Positions 41,990 to 52,494 of a stretch of DNA of 64,000 nt are shown here, in pieces (position 1 is the stretch's first letter; the number at the start of each line of letters is the position of its first letter). A program made the position numbers and the translations under genes. Location: positions 80,576,599 through 80,640,598 of the forward strand of contig NC_073306.1 in assembly GCF_027595985.1 (NCBI RefSeq). The letters are read 5' to 3'. Under the pieces are notes generated by a model. It saw nothing but the letters and a program-made list of their open reading frames with translations, was not told the origin of the DNA and made no database searches. Origin of the DNA: Sorex araneus. Taxonomy: Eukaryota; Chordata; Mammalia; Eulipotyphla; Soricidae.

Positions 41990-42103
41990 TCAGGGTCCCA
42001 GGTTTGATCCCCAGCATCATCTGAACTTCTGAGCACCACAGGATGAGGCCACATGGCCTCCAGCACCATGTGGCAGCCCCCCTCCAAAAAAAAAAAAAAC
42101 CAA
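41990..42103 (+). mobile_element. Degenerate SINE fragment
   Basis: The B-box-like CCCAGGTTTGATCCCCAGCA is followed by an altered body and an A-run at 42089-42102. The head is missing. Confidence 0.6.
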
Positions 42104-42395
42104 AGTCATAGAGTCATATCCACGCTGTTATTATCGTTGTGGAAAATGCTAGCTATCATGAAGGCACTGATGATAAGAGAAACAGGTCTTCTGGGGCTTT
42201 GACTACTCCCCAAGTGTGAGAGAAAGGAAGGAAGCATTCATTAACTTAAAGGAGCTCCTCCTTTCCCACATACCTTTGTCTTTGAAAAAGGCCAACATGC
42301 TTCCCTCTTGGCCTCTGCGCCATCAACACATTGCCCTGCTGCTGCCCACCCGCTCTGGTTTTCTCTAAACTTTAAGCCACTTTCAACTCTGATTT

Positions 42396-42564
42396 TTTTT
42401 TCTTTTTGGGTCACACCAGGCGATGCTCAGGGGTTACTCCTGGCTTTGCACTCAGGAATCACCCCTGGCGGTGCTCAGGGGACCATATGGGATGCTGGAA
42501 CTTGAACCTGGGTCGGCCACGTGCAAGGCAAACGCCCTACCCACTGTGCTTTTGCTCCAGCCCC
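42396..42564 (-). mobile_element. SINE-A, young, 13-bp duplication
   Basis: Near-consensus antisense copy with duplication tcaactctgattt at 42383-42395 and 42565-42577. Confidence 0.93.
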
Positions 42565-42579
42565 TCAACTCTGATTTAA

Positions 42580-43850
42580 AAGCAAGGGAACCAACTATTG
42601 AGGCCTTGATTCAATATCAGATGCCTCAGAAGGTTTTGTGCATTCATCTGGCTTTTCATTCCTCACTCTTCTTTTTCTTCTCTTTTCACCAACGTTTCTC
42701 CTGTTTTTCCTATGTGTGATTTTGCCGATTTTAAGTGCATTAGCAAAGCATATACAATTGTAGGATTCGTGCATAATTAAAAATGTAACAAAGGTTAGTA
42801 AAGTTTACAGGTGACCAATTGTTCTCACATTACACAGTTTTTCATTGTGATAAATATCTTCAAAATTTCACTGAGTATTCTTTTTAACATTTTGCTGGGT
42901 CTGCCATTTTCCAAACCCGAATTTCGCAGAGAAGAAAACTTAATTAGGAACACTGAACTGTAACTTTGCCTCTGACCTAAGATCATCTCAGATTTCATCC
43001 TGTTCAGTAGACATCACTTTCAATTTTTTTCCTTCCCAGAGAGCAAAGTGGTATGCATCCTTTTTTTAAAAAAAAAAAAAAAAAACGTTTAAAAAGCAAA
43101 GCAAAGCCAAGTACAGGCAGACTAAGGCTCTCAAACTGGTTTGCCTGATATTTGACTTTCCAACTTAGCTGGAATTTTGAGTGTCGCTTGAGTGCACTTG
43201 TATCTTTACCTGGCTGCTTGTCTCTGTTCTGTCTTTTTTACTAACTGGTTTTTCAGCTCATGAGACCATTTTCAAAGAGGACAGAATGGTCATTTCCCTA
43301 GAATTCCACTGCCTTACAGCTAGCATGCTGTCAAACTACAGCTTACTCACATAGTGTGCAGCCTGTGGATATTCTGGCAGTGGGATGCAACATCAGCCAA
43401 TTAAGTGAAAGATACTTGGCTTGGGGGAGAGGAGTATCATTTGGGAAGGGGGCTATGCCTGAGTAGCATATTTGAAATCCTTTGTTATCTTTAGGAAAAC
43501 CTCCTGTAGAAACTCTAGAGGAGCATTGTGTCCCAGCAGCTTTGATGTGGCCCTGTTCTGGTTACAGTGTTATTTTCCTTGTGTAGATTGGTTCATTAAG
43601 CTCAAACCAACCTCATAATTATGTGATTGTGACAAGATTAACTGAATGGATAACCCAAAAGTCCCAGAGGTCAGTGAGGAGCCTCTGCCCACTGGCACAA
43701 GATCTTACTGGGTAGTTATTTTTAGGCAGGCTATGCAGAGGATTATCCTTGTTTTGTTCCAAGACTCGTTTGTTACATTCTGTGGGCTGAAACATGCACA
43801 GCCTATCCAGCTTCAGTACAAAGTACAAGACTCATCTCCAAAAGACAGAA
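42580..43850. other. Repeat-free 5' flank stretch
   Basis: About 1.27 kb with no SINE, L1, MIR or L2 recognised; an A-run lies at 43068-43085. Open frames at 43619-43867 lie on opposite strands and show no domain. This is one of the longest repeat-free stretches in the flank, so a regulatory element is possible. Confidence 0.45.
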
Positions 43851-43852
43851 CA

Positions 43853-43970
43853 GGGCTGGAACCATAGTATAGTAAGTAGATAAGGGGTTTGCCTTGCACC
43901 CCATATGGATCTTGAGCCTTCCAAGAGTGATCCCTGAGCTTAGAGAGCCAGGAATAAGTCCTAAACACGC
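43853..43970 (+). mobile_element. Old SINE
   Basis: GGGCTGGAACCATAGTATAG head, shortened body, and a GAGAGA end. Confidence 0.65.
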
Positions 43971-44029
43971 GAGAGAGAGGGAGGGGAGAGTGCACAGCTC
44001 TTACAAAAGAAGCAAATTTCAAATTACAG

Positions 44030-44172
44030 GGCTAGAGAGCTAGTATGTCGCATGGGGTGTTTGCATGTGCTGACCTGGGCTCACTCCTTGGCACCACGTA
44101 TTGTCTCTGAGCACAGAACCAGGAGTAACCCTAGAACTGCCAGTATGCCCCCACCTCCCAAAACAACAACAA
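44030..44172 (+). mobile_element. Old SINE
   Basis: GGGCTAGAGAGCTAGTATGT head, ACAGAACCAGGAGTAACCC body, and a CAACAACAA tail. Confidence 0.7.
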
Positions 44173-44280
44173 TAACCAAAGCCAGACAAAATTTCAAAAT
44201 ACAGGAAAAGCTAATAACACCCATATTCTATAGCCAGAACTGATAACTCTGCCTTTTTATATAAAACAAAACATCACAGA

Positions 44281-44425
44281 TGGGGGCCAGAGAGACAGTA
44301 CCAAGGGTTAAGACACTTGCCTTGCACCCAGCTGACCCTAGTTCCATCCCCAGCACCCCAACTGGTCCTCCATGCCCCGCCAGGAGTAAGCCCTGAGCAC
44401 TGCCAGATGTAACCCAAACCACCTC
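44281..44425 (+). mobile_element. Old SINE
   Basis: GGGGGCCAGAGAGACAGTAC head, CCATCCCCAGCACCCCAACT, and a CAGATGTAACCC end. Confidence 0.75.
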
Positions 44426-44477
44426 TACCTCGAAAAGTCAAAAACAAGATTACTGATGGATTCAAAGAGAAGACTCC

Positions 44478-44562
44478 AAGCTGGATGGAGCACATAGTTT
44501 ACATGCAGGAGGCCCAGGTTCAATGCCTCGGCCCTCCAGCACTGCCAGATGTGTCCCAAAAT
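44478..44562 (+). mobile_element. Old SINE, deleted body
   Basis: CTGGATGGAGCACATAGTTT head and a GCCAGATGTGTCCCAAAATC end, with most of the body lost. Confidence 0.55.
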
Positions 44563-44869
44563 CCATATAAAGATCACAGATAAAATTAAAGACAAAATTC
44601 AAACCCCTTTACCCTCCTCCTCAAATGCCTACAGATGGGCCTCTCAACACTATTATCCTCCCAACTCCCATCCTTCCCCTTTCTTGCTGTGTTGACGGGG
44701 TGACACAGCTTGGTTGCTCATACACTTCAGTTACTGGCTGGGAGTTAGTTGCACACTTAGTTGTGGTGATGCTACAGAGTTCCCACACCTTAGTATCCCA
44801 AATGGCAATATCACTGGATTGTCTCCGCATATGGGACTCCGTAATGGGGATCAAACTCCTGTTCTAATG

Positions 44870-45000
44870 CATAGGCAGGCTGTACTCCTGGCTCTTTGTG
44901 CAGCTCCCAACTGTGTTCAGGGAACCATATGCAGCACTGAAGATCAAACCAGAATTGGCACATGCAAGGAAATATCCTATCCTCCTGTACCATCTCTTTG
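44870..45000 (-). mobile_element. Old degenerate SINE
   Basis: Antisense GCTGTACTCCTGGCTCTTTG, GAAGATCAAACCAGAATTGG, and a head relic. Confidence 0.6.
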
Positions 45001-45049
45001 GCACCCCCGCCCCTCTCCCCATAGTACTTTGAAACATGTTTTTTTGCGT

Positions 45050-45395
45050 GTGGAATTAATCCATTTATTTTAGTGGCTAGGTAATATTCCCCAGCATTAG
45101 TGCATCAATTTTAATTTAAAAATTTTAATACGACTGTAGAATTATTTCTGTTTCTATTACATTGTTTAAATGAATAATAGATTCTTGCTTCTTTCTTCTG
45201 GTTCTTATGTGCAACCAGTTCTCAAGCCCATAATGAATAACTAGAAATACAACTGTTTGGTTGAAGGGTATAAATAAAATTATATGAGCAGCCCCAATGT
45301 GTATTCTGTAAGGATTATACTAGTTTAGATTTCCTCTGATGGAATGAGAAATTTTACTTTTCCACATCCTCACCAACAATAATTGAAACTGTCAA
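45050..45395 (-). repeat. Ancient L1 fragment
   Basis: Antisense L1 ORF2 end: AGTGGCTAGGTAATATTCCC…TTGGTTGAAGGGTATAAATA…TTTCCACATCCTCACCAACA. It is much more diverged than the other L1 pieces here. Confidence 0.65.
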
Positions 45396-45429
45396 GACTT
45401 TATAATTTAAAAAATTAAAATATTTAATT

Positions 45430-45602
45430 ATTTTTTTTGGTTTTTGGGTCACACCTGGCTATACACAGGGGTTACTCCTGGCTCTGCACTCAGGAATCAC
45501 TCCTGGCAGTTCTCAGGGGACCATATGGGATACTGGGATTTGAACCTGGGTCGGCCATGTGCAAGGCAAACACCCTACCCGCTATGCTATCACTCCAGCC
45601 CC
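45430..45602 (-). mobile_element. SINE-A, 12-bp duplication
   Basis: Near-consensus antisense copy with duplication aaatatttaatt at 45418-45429 and 45603-45614. Confidence 0.88.
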
Positions 45603-45621
45603 AAATATTTAATTTTTAATT

Positions 45622-45863
45622 GGGCTGGAGCGATAGCACAGCGGTAGGGCATTCGCCTTTCACGTGGCCGACCCGTGTTCGATTCCTTCGCCCCTCTCAG
45701 GAGAGCCCAGCAAGCTACCGAGAGTATCGCCCCCACATGGCAGAGCCTGGCAAGCTACCCGTGGTGTACTGGATATGCCAAAAATAGTAACCATAAGTCT
45801 CACAATGAGAGACATTACTGGTGCCTGCTCAAACAAATCGATGAGCAACAGGATGACAGTGAC
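45622..45863 (+). mobile_element. SINE-B, 11-bp duplication
   Basis: Full-length SINE-B with duplication aatttttaatt at 45611-45621 and 45864-45874. Its left duplication overlaps the right duplication of the SINE-A at 45430, so the two insertions used the same A/T-rich site. Confidence 0.9.
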
Positions 45864-46009
45864 AATTTTTAATTAAATTAAATTTTTAATTAATTAAATT
45901 AACAGATGATTGTTAGCCATTCAGTTTTCTTCCTCTGCTATACATGATCAATTCCTTGACAGAAGCACATTTTAAAAGAAGTTTAAAGCTGAGGGTCAAG
46001 AGGAATGGC

Positions 46010-46191
46010 CCACAGTTGGAAGCTTGCCACAATTGAGGGTGGGGGAAAGGCAGTTGGGATAGAGAAGGGACCATTATGACAATAATAGTTGGAAATGATC
46101 ACTCTGAACAAGAATTGAGTGCTGAAAATAGGTAAAGGGATTTACATGATAACTTTTTGGTGCCTGTATTGCAAACCATAATGCCCAAAAT

Positions 46192-46239
<48 letters not shown>

Positions 46240-46375
46240 ACAAATGCCTGCCTTAGAGGTAGACTCTGTGGGTAGGAGGTAGAAGGAGGGAAACTGGGGA
46301 CATTGGTGGTGGGAAATATATACTGGTGAAGAGATGGGTGTTGGAACATTGGGACACTGTATGACTGAAACCCAA
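46010..46375 (+). mobile_element. L1 3' UTR
   Basis: GACCATTATGACAATAATAG, GAAATGATCACTCTGAACAA, a (GA)n tract at 46194-46238, then CTGGGGACATTGGTGGTGGG and GACTGAAACCCAATG. It has the layout of a young L1 3' end and runs straight into the GGA/GAA array. Confidence 0.7.
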
Positions 46376-47094
46376 TGAAAAGAAGGAGGAGGAGGAGAAG
46401 GAGGAAGAGGAGAAGGAGGGGGAGGAGGAGGAGGAGGAGGAGGAGGAGGGGAAGGAGGAGGAGGGAAAGGAGGAGGAGGAGGGAGAGGAGAAGGAGAAGA
46501 AGAAGAAGAAGAAGAAGAAGAAGAAGAAGAAGAAGAAGAAGAAGAAGAAGAAGAAGAAGAAGAAGAAGAAGAAGAAGAAGAAGAAGGAGGAGGAGGAGGA
46601 GGAGGAGGAGGAGGAGGAGGAGGAGGAGGAGGAGGAGGAGGAGGGGGAGGGAGAGGAGAAGAAGAAGAAGAAGAAGAAGAAGAAGAAGAAGAAGAAGAAG
46701 AAGAAGAAGAAGAAGAAGAAGAAGAAGGAGGAGGAGGAGGAGGAGGAGGAGGAGGAGGAGGAGGAGGAGGAGGAGGAGGAGAGGAGGAGGAGGAGGAGGG
46801 GGAGGAGGAGGAGAAGGAGAAGAATAAGAAGAAGAGGAAGAAGAGGAAGAAGAGGAGGAAGAGGGAAGAGGAAGAAGAGGAGGAAGAAGAAGAAGAAGAA
46901 GAAGAAGAAGAAGAAGAAGAAGAAGAAGAAGAAGAAGAAGAAGAAGAAGAAGAAGAAGAAGAAGAAGAAGAAGAAGAAGAAGGAGAAGGAGAAGGAGAAG
47001 GAGAAGGAGAAGGAGAAGGAGAAGGAGAAGGAGAAGGAGAAGGAGAAGAGGAAGGAGAAGAGGAAGGAGGAGAAGAAGGAGAAGAAAAAGTTGT
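46376..47094 (+). repeat. Giant purine-only (GGA/GAA)n array, about 720 bp
   Basis: Apart from one T at 46825, every base is A or G. Blocks alternate: GGA-rich (46380-46495), GAA (46497-46585), GGA (46586-46660), GAA (46661-46726), GGA (46727-46812), mixed, GAA (46885-46980), then regular GGAGAA hexamers (46980-47050). It starts at the tail of an L1 3' end, a plausible seed. The arginine-rich open frame at 46375-46827 is only the translation of this array. Confidence 0.95.
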
Positions 47095-47109
47095 TTAAAG
47101 GAAAGTCAA

Positions 47110-47275
47110 AAGAGATAAGTCAAAGGAAGGGCTCAGTGCCTGTTTTGTAATTGGGAGACCTAGGTTCAACCCCAGGCATTGGATATTCCCCAGAACCCTG
47201 CTGGGAGTAACCCTCAGGGCAGAACTGGGAGCAAGTGTAAATCAGTTGCTCTCCATACAAAAATAAATAAATAAA
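47110..47275 (+). mobile_element. Old SINE
   Basis: GGTTCAACCCCAGGCATTGG, CCTGCTGGGAGTAACCCTCA, and an (AAAT)n tail. Confidence 0.65.
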
Positions 47276-47314
47276 ATAGATGTGGAAAACTAATTTCTCA
47301 AAAAGAAAGTACTA

Positions 47315-47452
47315 ATTTTGGTTGTTTGTTGGGAGCACACACCCAGCAATGCTCAGGGGCTATTCCTGGCTCTGTGCTCAGGAGCGGCCACTGGCTGTGG
47401 TAGCTAGGATACAAGGCAAGCATCTTAATTTTTGTTCGTCCTCTCTGGCCCA
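47315..47452 (-). mobile_element. Old SINE
   Basis: Antisense CACACCCAGCAATGCTCAGG, GGCTCTGTGCTCAGGAG, and CCTCTCTGGCCC. Confidence 0.65.
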
Positions 47453-47454
47453 AT

Positions 47455-48180
47455 AGTATATATTTTTACATTTAAATTGATGTATTTCTTCATTCTTGTG
47501 CATCATGGGGAATAAACAGTTCATAATTTTTCTGACTGCAAATGAAAAAATATTTCATACGGATGAAGGCAAAACAAATATCTTCAGTGGTCAACTCAGT
47601 TTGGACAAATAGTAGGCAAGTGCATACTATAAATACAGAAATTACTAAATAAAAAGTAAGAGGTAATTTTAAAAGGAGCATTTAACTAATAGTGCCCTGC
47701 TAAAATAAAAACTGTACATTTAAACTTTTTAGTATAGTCAATACTAATTTATTTTAAGCGTATTATCTTTCATAATCATTTTTCTTTTTAAATTATATAT
47801 GTAGAAATAAAACTATAAAACTAAAGCAAAGCGATATTTTTTGCAAATGAACTTTTAAGTCATTAAGATGACAAGGTTAAATCTATATTTATTCAACTAC
47901 TTATTTAAATAACAGCATTTATTCATGTAATTTTTAATAATCACTCAACTATAAACTAGAGTTTGCTGAACTATAAACTATGAAACTGATTTTTATACTG
48001 TTTATGAAGCTTTATGGAAATGAAAATATGAGAATTAATGATTATTTATATTTATATATAAATAATATATTATATATTAGTAATAGGTATAAATGATATA
48101 TTATATTATTTATATATAATGTATTTTATATAAATAATATATTATTTATAGAAAATCAAGTATAGAAAAGGAGGTTGGGG
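47455..48180. other. A+T-rich stretch with (TATATAAATAA)n
   Basis: No gene. The last part, 48040-48155, is almost purely A and T, with repeated TATATAAATAATATAT units. Confidence 0.6.
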
Positions 48181-48181
48181 A

Positions 48182-48340
48182 TGGTGCTGGAGAGATAGTA
48201 CAGAAGGTAGACTATATGCTTTTGTCTTGCATACAGTCAACACAGGTTCGATCTTTGCCATCCCATATGGTTCCCCAACCACCATCAGGAGTGATTATTG
48301 AGTGTAGAACCAGGAATAAGTCCTGAGCATGTCAGGATGA
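48182..48340 (+). mobile_element. Old SINE seeding a GAAA array
   Basis: GTGCTGGAGAGATAGTACAG head, GGTTCGATCTTTGCCATCCC, and an end near CATGTCAGGATGAATG followed at once by GAAAGAAAG. Confidence 0.8.
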
Positions 48341-48383
48341 ATGAGAAAGAAAGAACGAAAGAAAGAACAAAAGAAAGAGAGAG

Positions 48384-48466
<83 letters not shown>

Positions 48467-48606
48467 GAGAAAGAAAGAAGAGAGAAAGAAAGAAAGAGAG
48501 AGGGGGAGGGAGGGGAGGGAGGGAGGGAGGAAGGGAGGGAGGGAGGAAGAAGAAAAAAGAGGGAGGAAAGAAGGAGAGAGAGAAAGAAATCAAGAGAAAG
48601 AAAGGG
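48341..48606 (+). repeat. (GAAA)n / (GGGA)n purine array, about 265 bp
   Basis: About 30 GAAA units with GAGA interruptions, then GGGA units (48500-48545) and AAGA/GAGA. Almost entirely purine. Confidence 0.93.
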
Positions 48607-48654
48607 TTTTCTATCAGTAGTCTGAGGGTCTATTTATATTTATAATTTAGTCCA

Positions 48655-48818
48655 TTTTTGGGGGAACACACTTAGCATTGATGGGGACTCTCCCACCTCT
48701 TGACAGGGGACAAAAATTGTTCTCAGCAGTGTTCAGGGGATTATGAACTGCTGGGAATTGAACCAGGTCTCCTGTGAGCAAAGCATGTGCTCAGCCTGTT
48801 GAGTCGTCTCTCTGAACC
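48655..48818 (-). mobile_element. Old degenerate SINE
   Basis: Antisense GCAGTGTTCAGGGGATTATG, GGGAATTGAACCAGGTCTCC, and a head relic. Confidence 0.6.
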
Positions 48819-49016
48819 TTCATTCTTTTCAAACATACAAAGCATTGGCATACATTTTAATCTTTTTGACATGCTTAATAAGAATTAATAACATTATTGA
48901 AACATTGAGAGTTAAATGCATTTGTTTAATAAAGGGCTAACTGGAAACTAAAGCCAGATACACTCTCTTCAAATCCCTACTTCTTTCACTCCTACATTAG
49001 AAAATATAGTTTTATT

Positions 49017-49046
49017 TGAATTTGTTTAGTTTAGAAAATATTTTTT
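49017..49046 (+). repeat. 30-bp direct repeat, copy 1
   Basis: Identical to 50100-50129 (starting TGAATTTGTTTAG, ending in T6). It is not part of any repeat family I recognise. Confidence 0.8.
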
Positions 49047-49201
49047 CATGTCTTTTGGGGTCATACAGAGCAGTTTTCAAATAAGGTTTCAATTAATTGA
49101 GTCTTTCCAAAACATTCTGGACTTAATTCTGTAAGAAGCCAACCCGGACGTGGAAAGCCAACCCAGCTCCCGCTGTGAAAGTCGGCATGAAAAACAAGGC
49201 A

Positions 49202-49385
49202 ATGCTAGGACCAGAGATATTACAGGACTCAAGGCAGTTGCCTGGCATGGAGCTAAACCTGGTTCCATCCTCAACACCACATATAATTCCCTGACACCAC
49301 CGAGAGTAACCCTTGAGTACAGAGCCAGGAGTAAGCCCTGAGCATTGCCAGGTGTGCCCCCCAAACCAAAAGCAAACAAAAACAA
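49202..49385 (+). mobile_element. Old SINE
   Basis: GCTAGGACCAGAGATATTAC head, CAGAGCCAGGAGTAAGCCCT body, and a CAGGTGTGCCCCCC end. Confidence 0.75.
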
Positions 49386-49779
49386 GCTAAGCATTGTCAC
49401 CCACACAGTAATGGATATTTAAGGCGTATTCATGTAAGGGGCACGGCTTATGAAGAGAAGGCTGTGAATGGGCATCAGTGCCAAGCTCACCACTCCCTTC
49501 CTCCAGCCTCTCTGCCATCTCAATTAGGCTGGCAACGATGCCATCCAAGTCTTCCAGAACCACCAGAGTTTGTGCATTTTTGGAAGCAACAGCAACCCTG
49601 GGTTCTGCTAACAGTTTGCTGGCTCGATTACTTCACTTTTCTTTTTATGTCAACTTGGGCCTCTTTCTCCCTAAGAGAATTTAAAATTCAGAAATTGAAT
49701 TGTTGATGGCAAATTATGAATTATCTATGAGTTTTCAAATAACAGTGAAAAAATAAAGAAAGAAGAGTTCAAATATCTT

Positions 49780-49940
49780 TTTTCTTCTTTTCTTTCTTTT
49801 CTTCTCCTTCCTTCTTCTTTCTTCCTCCTCTCCTCTTCCTTTTTCTCTGTCTCTTCTTCTGCCTCTTCTCCTTTTTCATTTTTGTAACCAGGGAAAGCAG
49901 GTGATCTACCACTGAGACAAATCCCTCACCCCTGAATTAA
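49780..49940 (-). repeat. Pyrimidine tract with SINE head relic
   Basis: About 100 bp of TTC/TCC repeats, then an antisense relic at 49885-49935 (GGTGATCTACCACTGAGACA). Confidence 0.6.
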
Positions 49941-50099
49941 AAATTCACACATGGTTTATAGTAAATAATGTATATAATGAAGAACTTAAAAAGATAGATC
50001 TTAAAAAAAGATAGATACTTTATCTAGTAAGTATCTCTAATGTCTACGATAGACAGCTCTAATATCTATCAGTTCTATTGATCTAACTATAAACATATA

Positions 50100-50140
50100 T
50101 GAATTTGTTTAGTTTAGAAAATATTTTTTTCTAAACTAAA
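50100..50140 (+). repeat. 30-bp direct repeat, copy 2, with perfect inverted repeat
   Basis: Copy 2 (50100-50129) is followed by CTAAACTAAA (50131-50140), the reverse complement of TTTAGTTTAG (50108-50117) within it. A 10-bp stem with an A/T-rich loop is possible here but not at copy 1. Confidence 0.75.
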
Positions 50141-50464
50141 CATCTACTATGAACCAGGTGAATTTCTAAAAGTATGTTAAAAGAAACAGTAATTGTGCGA
50201 TGGTTCAGCGATTACAGCACCTGCCTAGCAAGCATGAGGTTTCCAGCTCAAATTCCCAGATTCCTTCACATGCTGAGTGATCCTGCCCACCTTCCTGTTA
50301 GTGACCTCCAGTTTCTGGTCCACTGCAATGGAGTATACAAGCATCACAGCCAATGTGTGAGTCCCTATCCTCATCATTACACAGTAAAGGGAAGGGAGGA
50401 AATGAAAATAAATACAAACAAAGCAGTTGTTGAAATAATTTCTATGCAATATAGAAACTTAAAG

Positions 50465-50690
50465 AGTGGTAAAAGCTTAGGTTTTAACATTAGAAATATC
50501 TGGGCTAAGATTTTGGTTCTGCTGTTTACCAGCTCATTTGAAAATGAACACATTGCTCAACCTCTAATACTCTTCATGGTAAAGGGTAAATAGTACCCTA
50601 CCTCTTAGCATATCTATGAGAACTAACTGATAAAATAAAGACATGCTTTGCACATTTCTTGGCACAGAGAATGTGCAAAAATGTATCTAT
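50465..50690 (+). repeat. MIR, near full length
   Basis: GATTTTGGTTCTGCTGTTTA, CATTGCTCAACCTCTAATAC, ATGAGAACTAACTGATAAAA and CTTGGCACAGAGAATGTGC, collinear with MIR. Confidence 0.65.
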
Positions 50691-50699
50691 TATTAGTAT

Positions 50700-51790
50700 A
50701 GGATCTTGCAATTATAGCTCTTGGCACCTATTCTTTAAAAAACCTATTAATGAGAAAATGAAGATGATTAAATTGAATCTATAATGACACTCTGACATAA
50801 CCTGGAATTACGTCTTTGAAAAGCCCCTGGAATCTGTTATTTATCTAACTCTGTCTCTGGGATACTGGAAAATGTTAGTTATTTAAGCTTTCTAAATTTA
50901 GGATTCTAAACCAACAAAAATTTACTACTTATCCACTCGAGATTTTGATAAAATTTTCTACTACTCAGAACTGTTCGTGGTTACTTTTGCTTGCTCAATC
51001 ATTTCGCCCCTGAATGGAATACAATTTTAAAGTCCTTTTAGTTGAAAGTAATAGAAATCCAGCTCATATTAGTTTATGCAGAAGGGAGTACATTGGCCTA
51101 GTCACTGAGAAGTCCAGGGTTGATGTAGCTTCCGATGGAGCTAAATATTGCCTGGGCTCTCGTTTCCTGCACGTGTTGGCATCATTATGTTGAGAATATC
51201 TTCTGACTCCTGGAGTTAAGATCATTGCATCAAGCTTAGGTGTTTCTTTGATTTGGAAGCCCAGGATAAAGAGGAGTGCCTCTCTTCTCCAGCAGCTATT
51301 AATCTCAGAGGAATAAATCTCAGATTCTTTGTTCAGAGTAGTAGAGGAACTAGGGAAAAATCAAGACCTGATTCCTGATGAAGGACGATGCAAGAGTAAG
51401 CAGGAAAAACAAGAGAACAAAGTTCTCAGCAAGGACATCATGGAATCTATTAAAGCATGCACTCTTTCATGGAACAACATAAAAATGTTGTGAAAGAGCA
51501 TTTACGTGAGACACTCTTGCCTCATGCTTTTTCTTCATGTTAAACTTCACATGTGGTAAACATCTGTAAAAAAATGAAGGAGGGGTTGTAGTTATTCTCA
51601 TATGCTACATCTGTTTAAAAAAAGAGGGGGAGGGGAGGGAGGTTATTATTACATGTTCTGCATACTAAGCAATAAAGAATGTATATAATCACATGGAAGA
51701 CAAAATTACCTTTCCATATTTAAAAAAAGCAATCAGACAACAATTAATAATCACATGAAAAAGAAAGAGAGGAAAATATTCTTCCATATT
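50700..51790. other. Repeat-free 5' flank stretch
   Basis: About 1.1 kb in which I recognise no repeat family and no exon. Confidence 0.45.
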
Positions 51791-51799
51791 AAAAAGGTC

Positions 51800-52007
51800 T
51801 GACCCGGGTTTGATTCCTCCATTCCTCTCGAAGAGCCCAGCAAGCTACCAGGAGTATCCCACCCACATGGCAGAACCTGGCAAGCTACCAGTGGCATATT
51901 CGATATGCCAAAAACAGTAACAACAAGTCTCACAACAGAGACCTTACTGGTACCCACTTGAGCAAATTGATGAAAAATGGGATGACAGTGCTACAGTGCT
52001 ACAGATG
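51800..52007 (+). mobile_element. SINE-B truncated at the B box, 9-bp duplication
   Basis: Starts TGACCCGGGTTTGATTCC, lacking the first 45 or so bases of the head, and ends GGGATGACAGTGCTACAGTG. The duplication aaaaaggtc lies at 51791-51799 and 52008-52016, so truncation occurred at insertion. Confidence 0.85.
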
Positions 52008-52021
52008 AAAAAGGTCAATTG

Positions 52022-52192
52022 AGAGGCCAGGAAGATAGTACAGTGAGTAAAGAGCTTGCCTTGCATGTGCCCAACCCAGTTTGATTCCTGGCACCACATG
52101 CAATCCCTTGATTCCCACCAGGAGTGATTCCTGAGTGCAGAGCCAGAAGTGAGCCCCAAGTACTACTGGGTGTGGCTCTAAACCCAAAAAAG
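52022..52192 (+). mobile_element. Old SINE
   Basis: GAGGCCAGGAAGATAGTACA head, CCAGGAGTGATTCCTGAGTG body, and an ACTGGGTGTGGCTC end, followed by a (TATG)n repeat to 52255. Confidence 0.75.
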
Positions 52193-52255
52193 TATATACA
52201 CATGTATGTCTGTACATATATGTATATGTATTTGTGTATACATATATATGTACAT
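52193..52255 (+). repeat. (TATG/TACA)n microsatellite
   Basis: Irregular TATATGTA and TGTACATA units after the SINE tail. Confidence 0.75.
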
Positions 52256-52261
52256 GAATTC

Positions 52262-52345
52262 TCAGTATCATATTGTTCCCTAAACTGCTGGAAATAGTAC
52301 CTAGGCACTACTGAATATGGCCCCAAACAAAACAAACTAAAATAA
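52262..52345 (+). mobile_element. Old SINE 3' fragment
   Basis: ACTGCTGGAAATAGTACCTA, then ACTGAATATGGCCCCAAAC and an A-rich end. Confidence 0.5.
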
Positions 52346-52357
52346 AACCAATTTAAA

Positions 52358-52490
52358 CAGGATCAGAGAGATAGTACAAGGGTAAAGTCTCTTGCCTTGC
52401 ATAAGGCTGACCCTGGTTTGATCCCCTACACTGCATACGGTCTCCTGAGCACTGCCAGGTGTAATTCTAAAACAAAACAAAAGTCAAATA
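52358..52490 (+). mobile_element. Old SINE, deleted body
   Basis: GGATCAGAGAGATAGTACAA head, TTTGATCCCCTACACTGC, and a GCCAGGTGTAATTCTAAAAC end. Confidence 0.7.
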
Positions 52491-52494
52491 AAAT

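Noticed and set aside
41500..42007. Open frames of 142 and 144 codons over the purine-rich block
   Set aside because: Serine/leucine or arginine/glutamate-rich products of AGAGTC and GAGA repeats; no retroviral protein motif is visible.
46375..46827. 150-residue arginine-rich open frame
   Set aside because: It is the translation of the GGA/GAA array and has no independent evidence of coding.
48298..48645. Lysine/glutamate-rich open frames over the GAAA array, and the serine/leucine-rich frames opposite it
   Set aside because: Low-complexity repeat translation in both strands.
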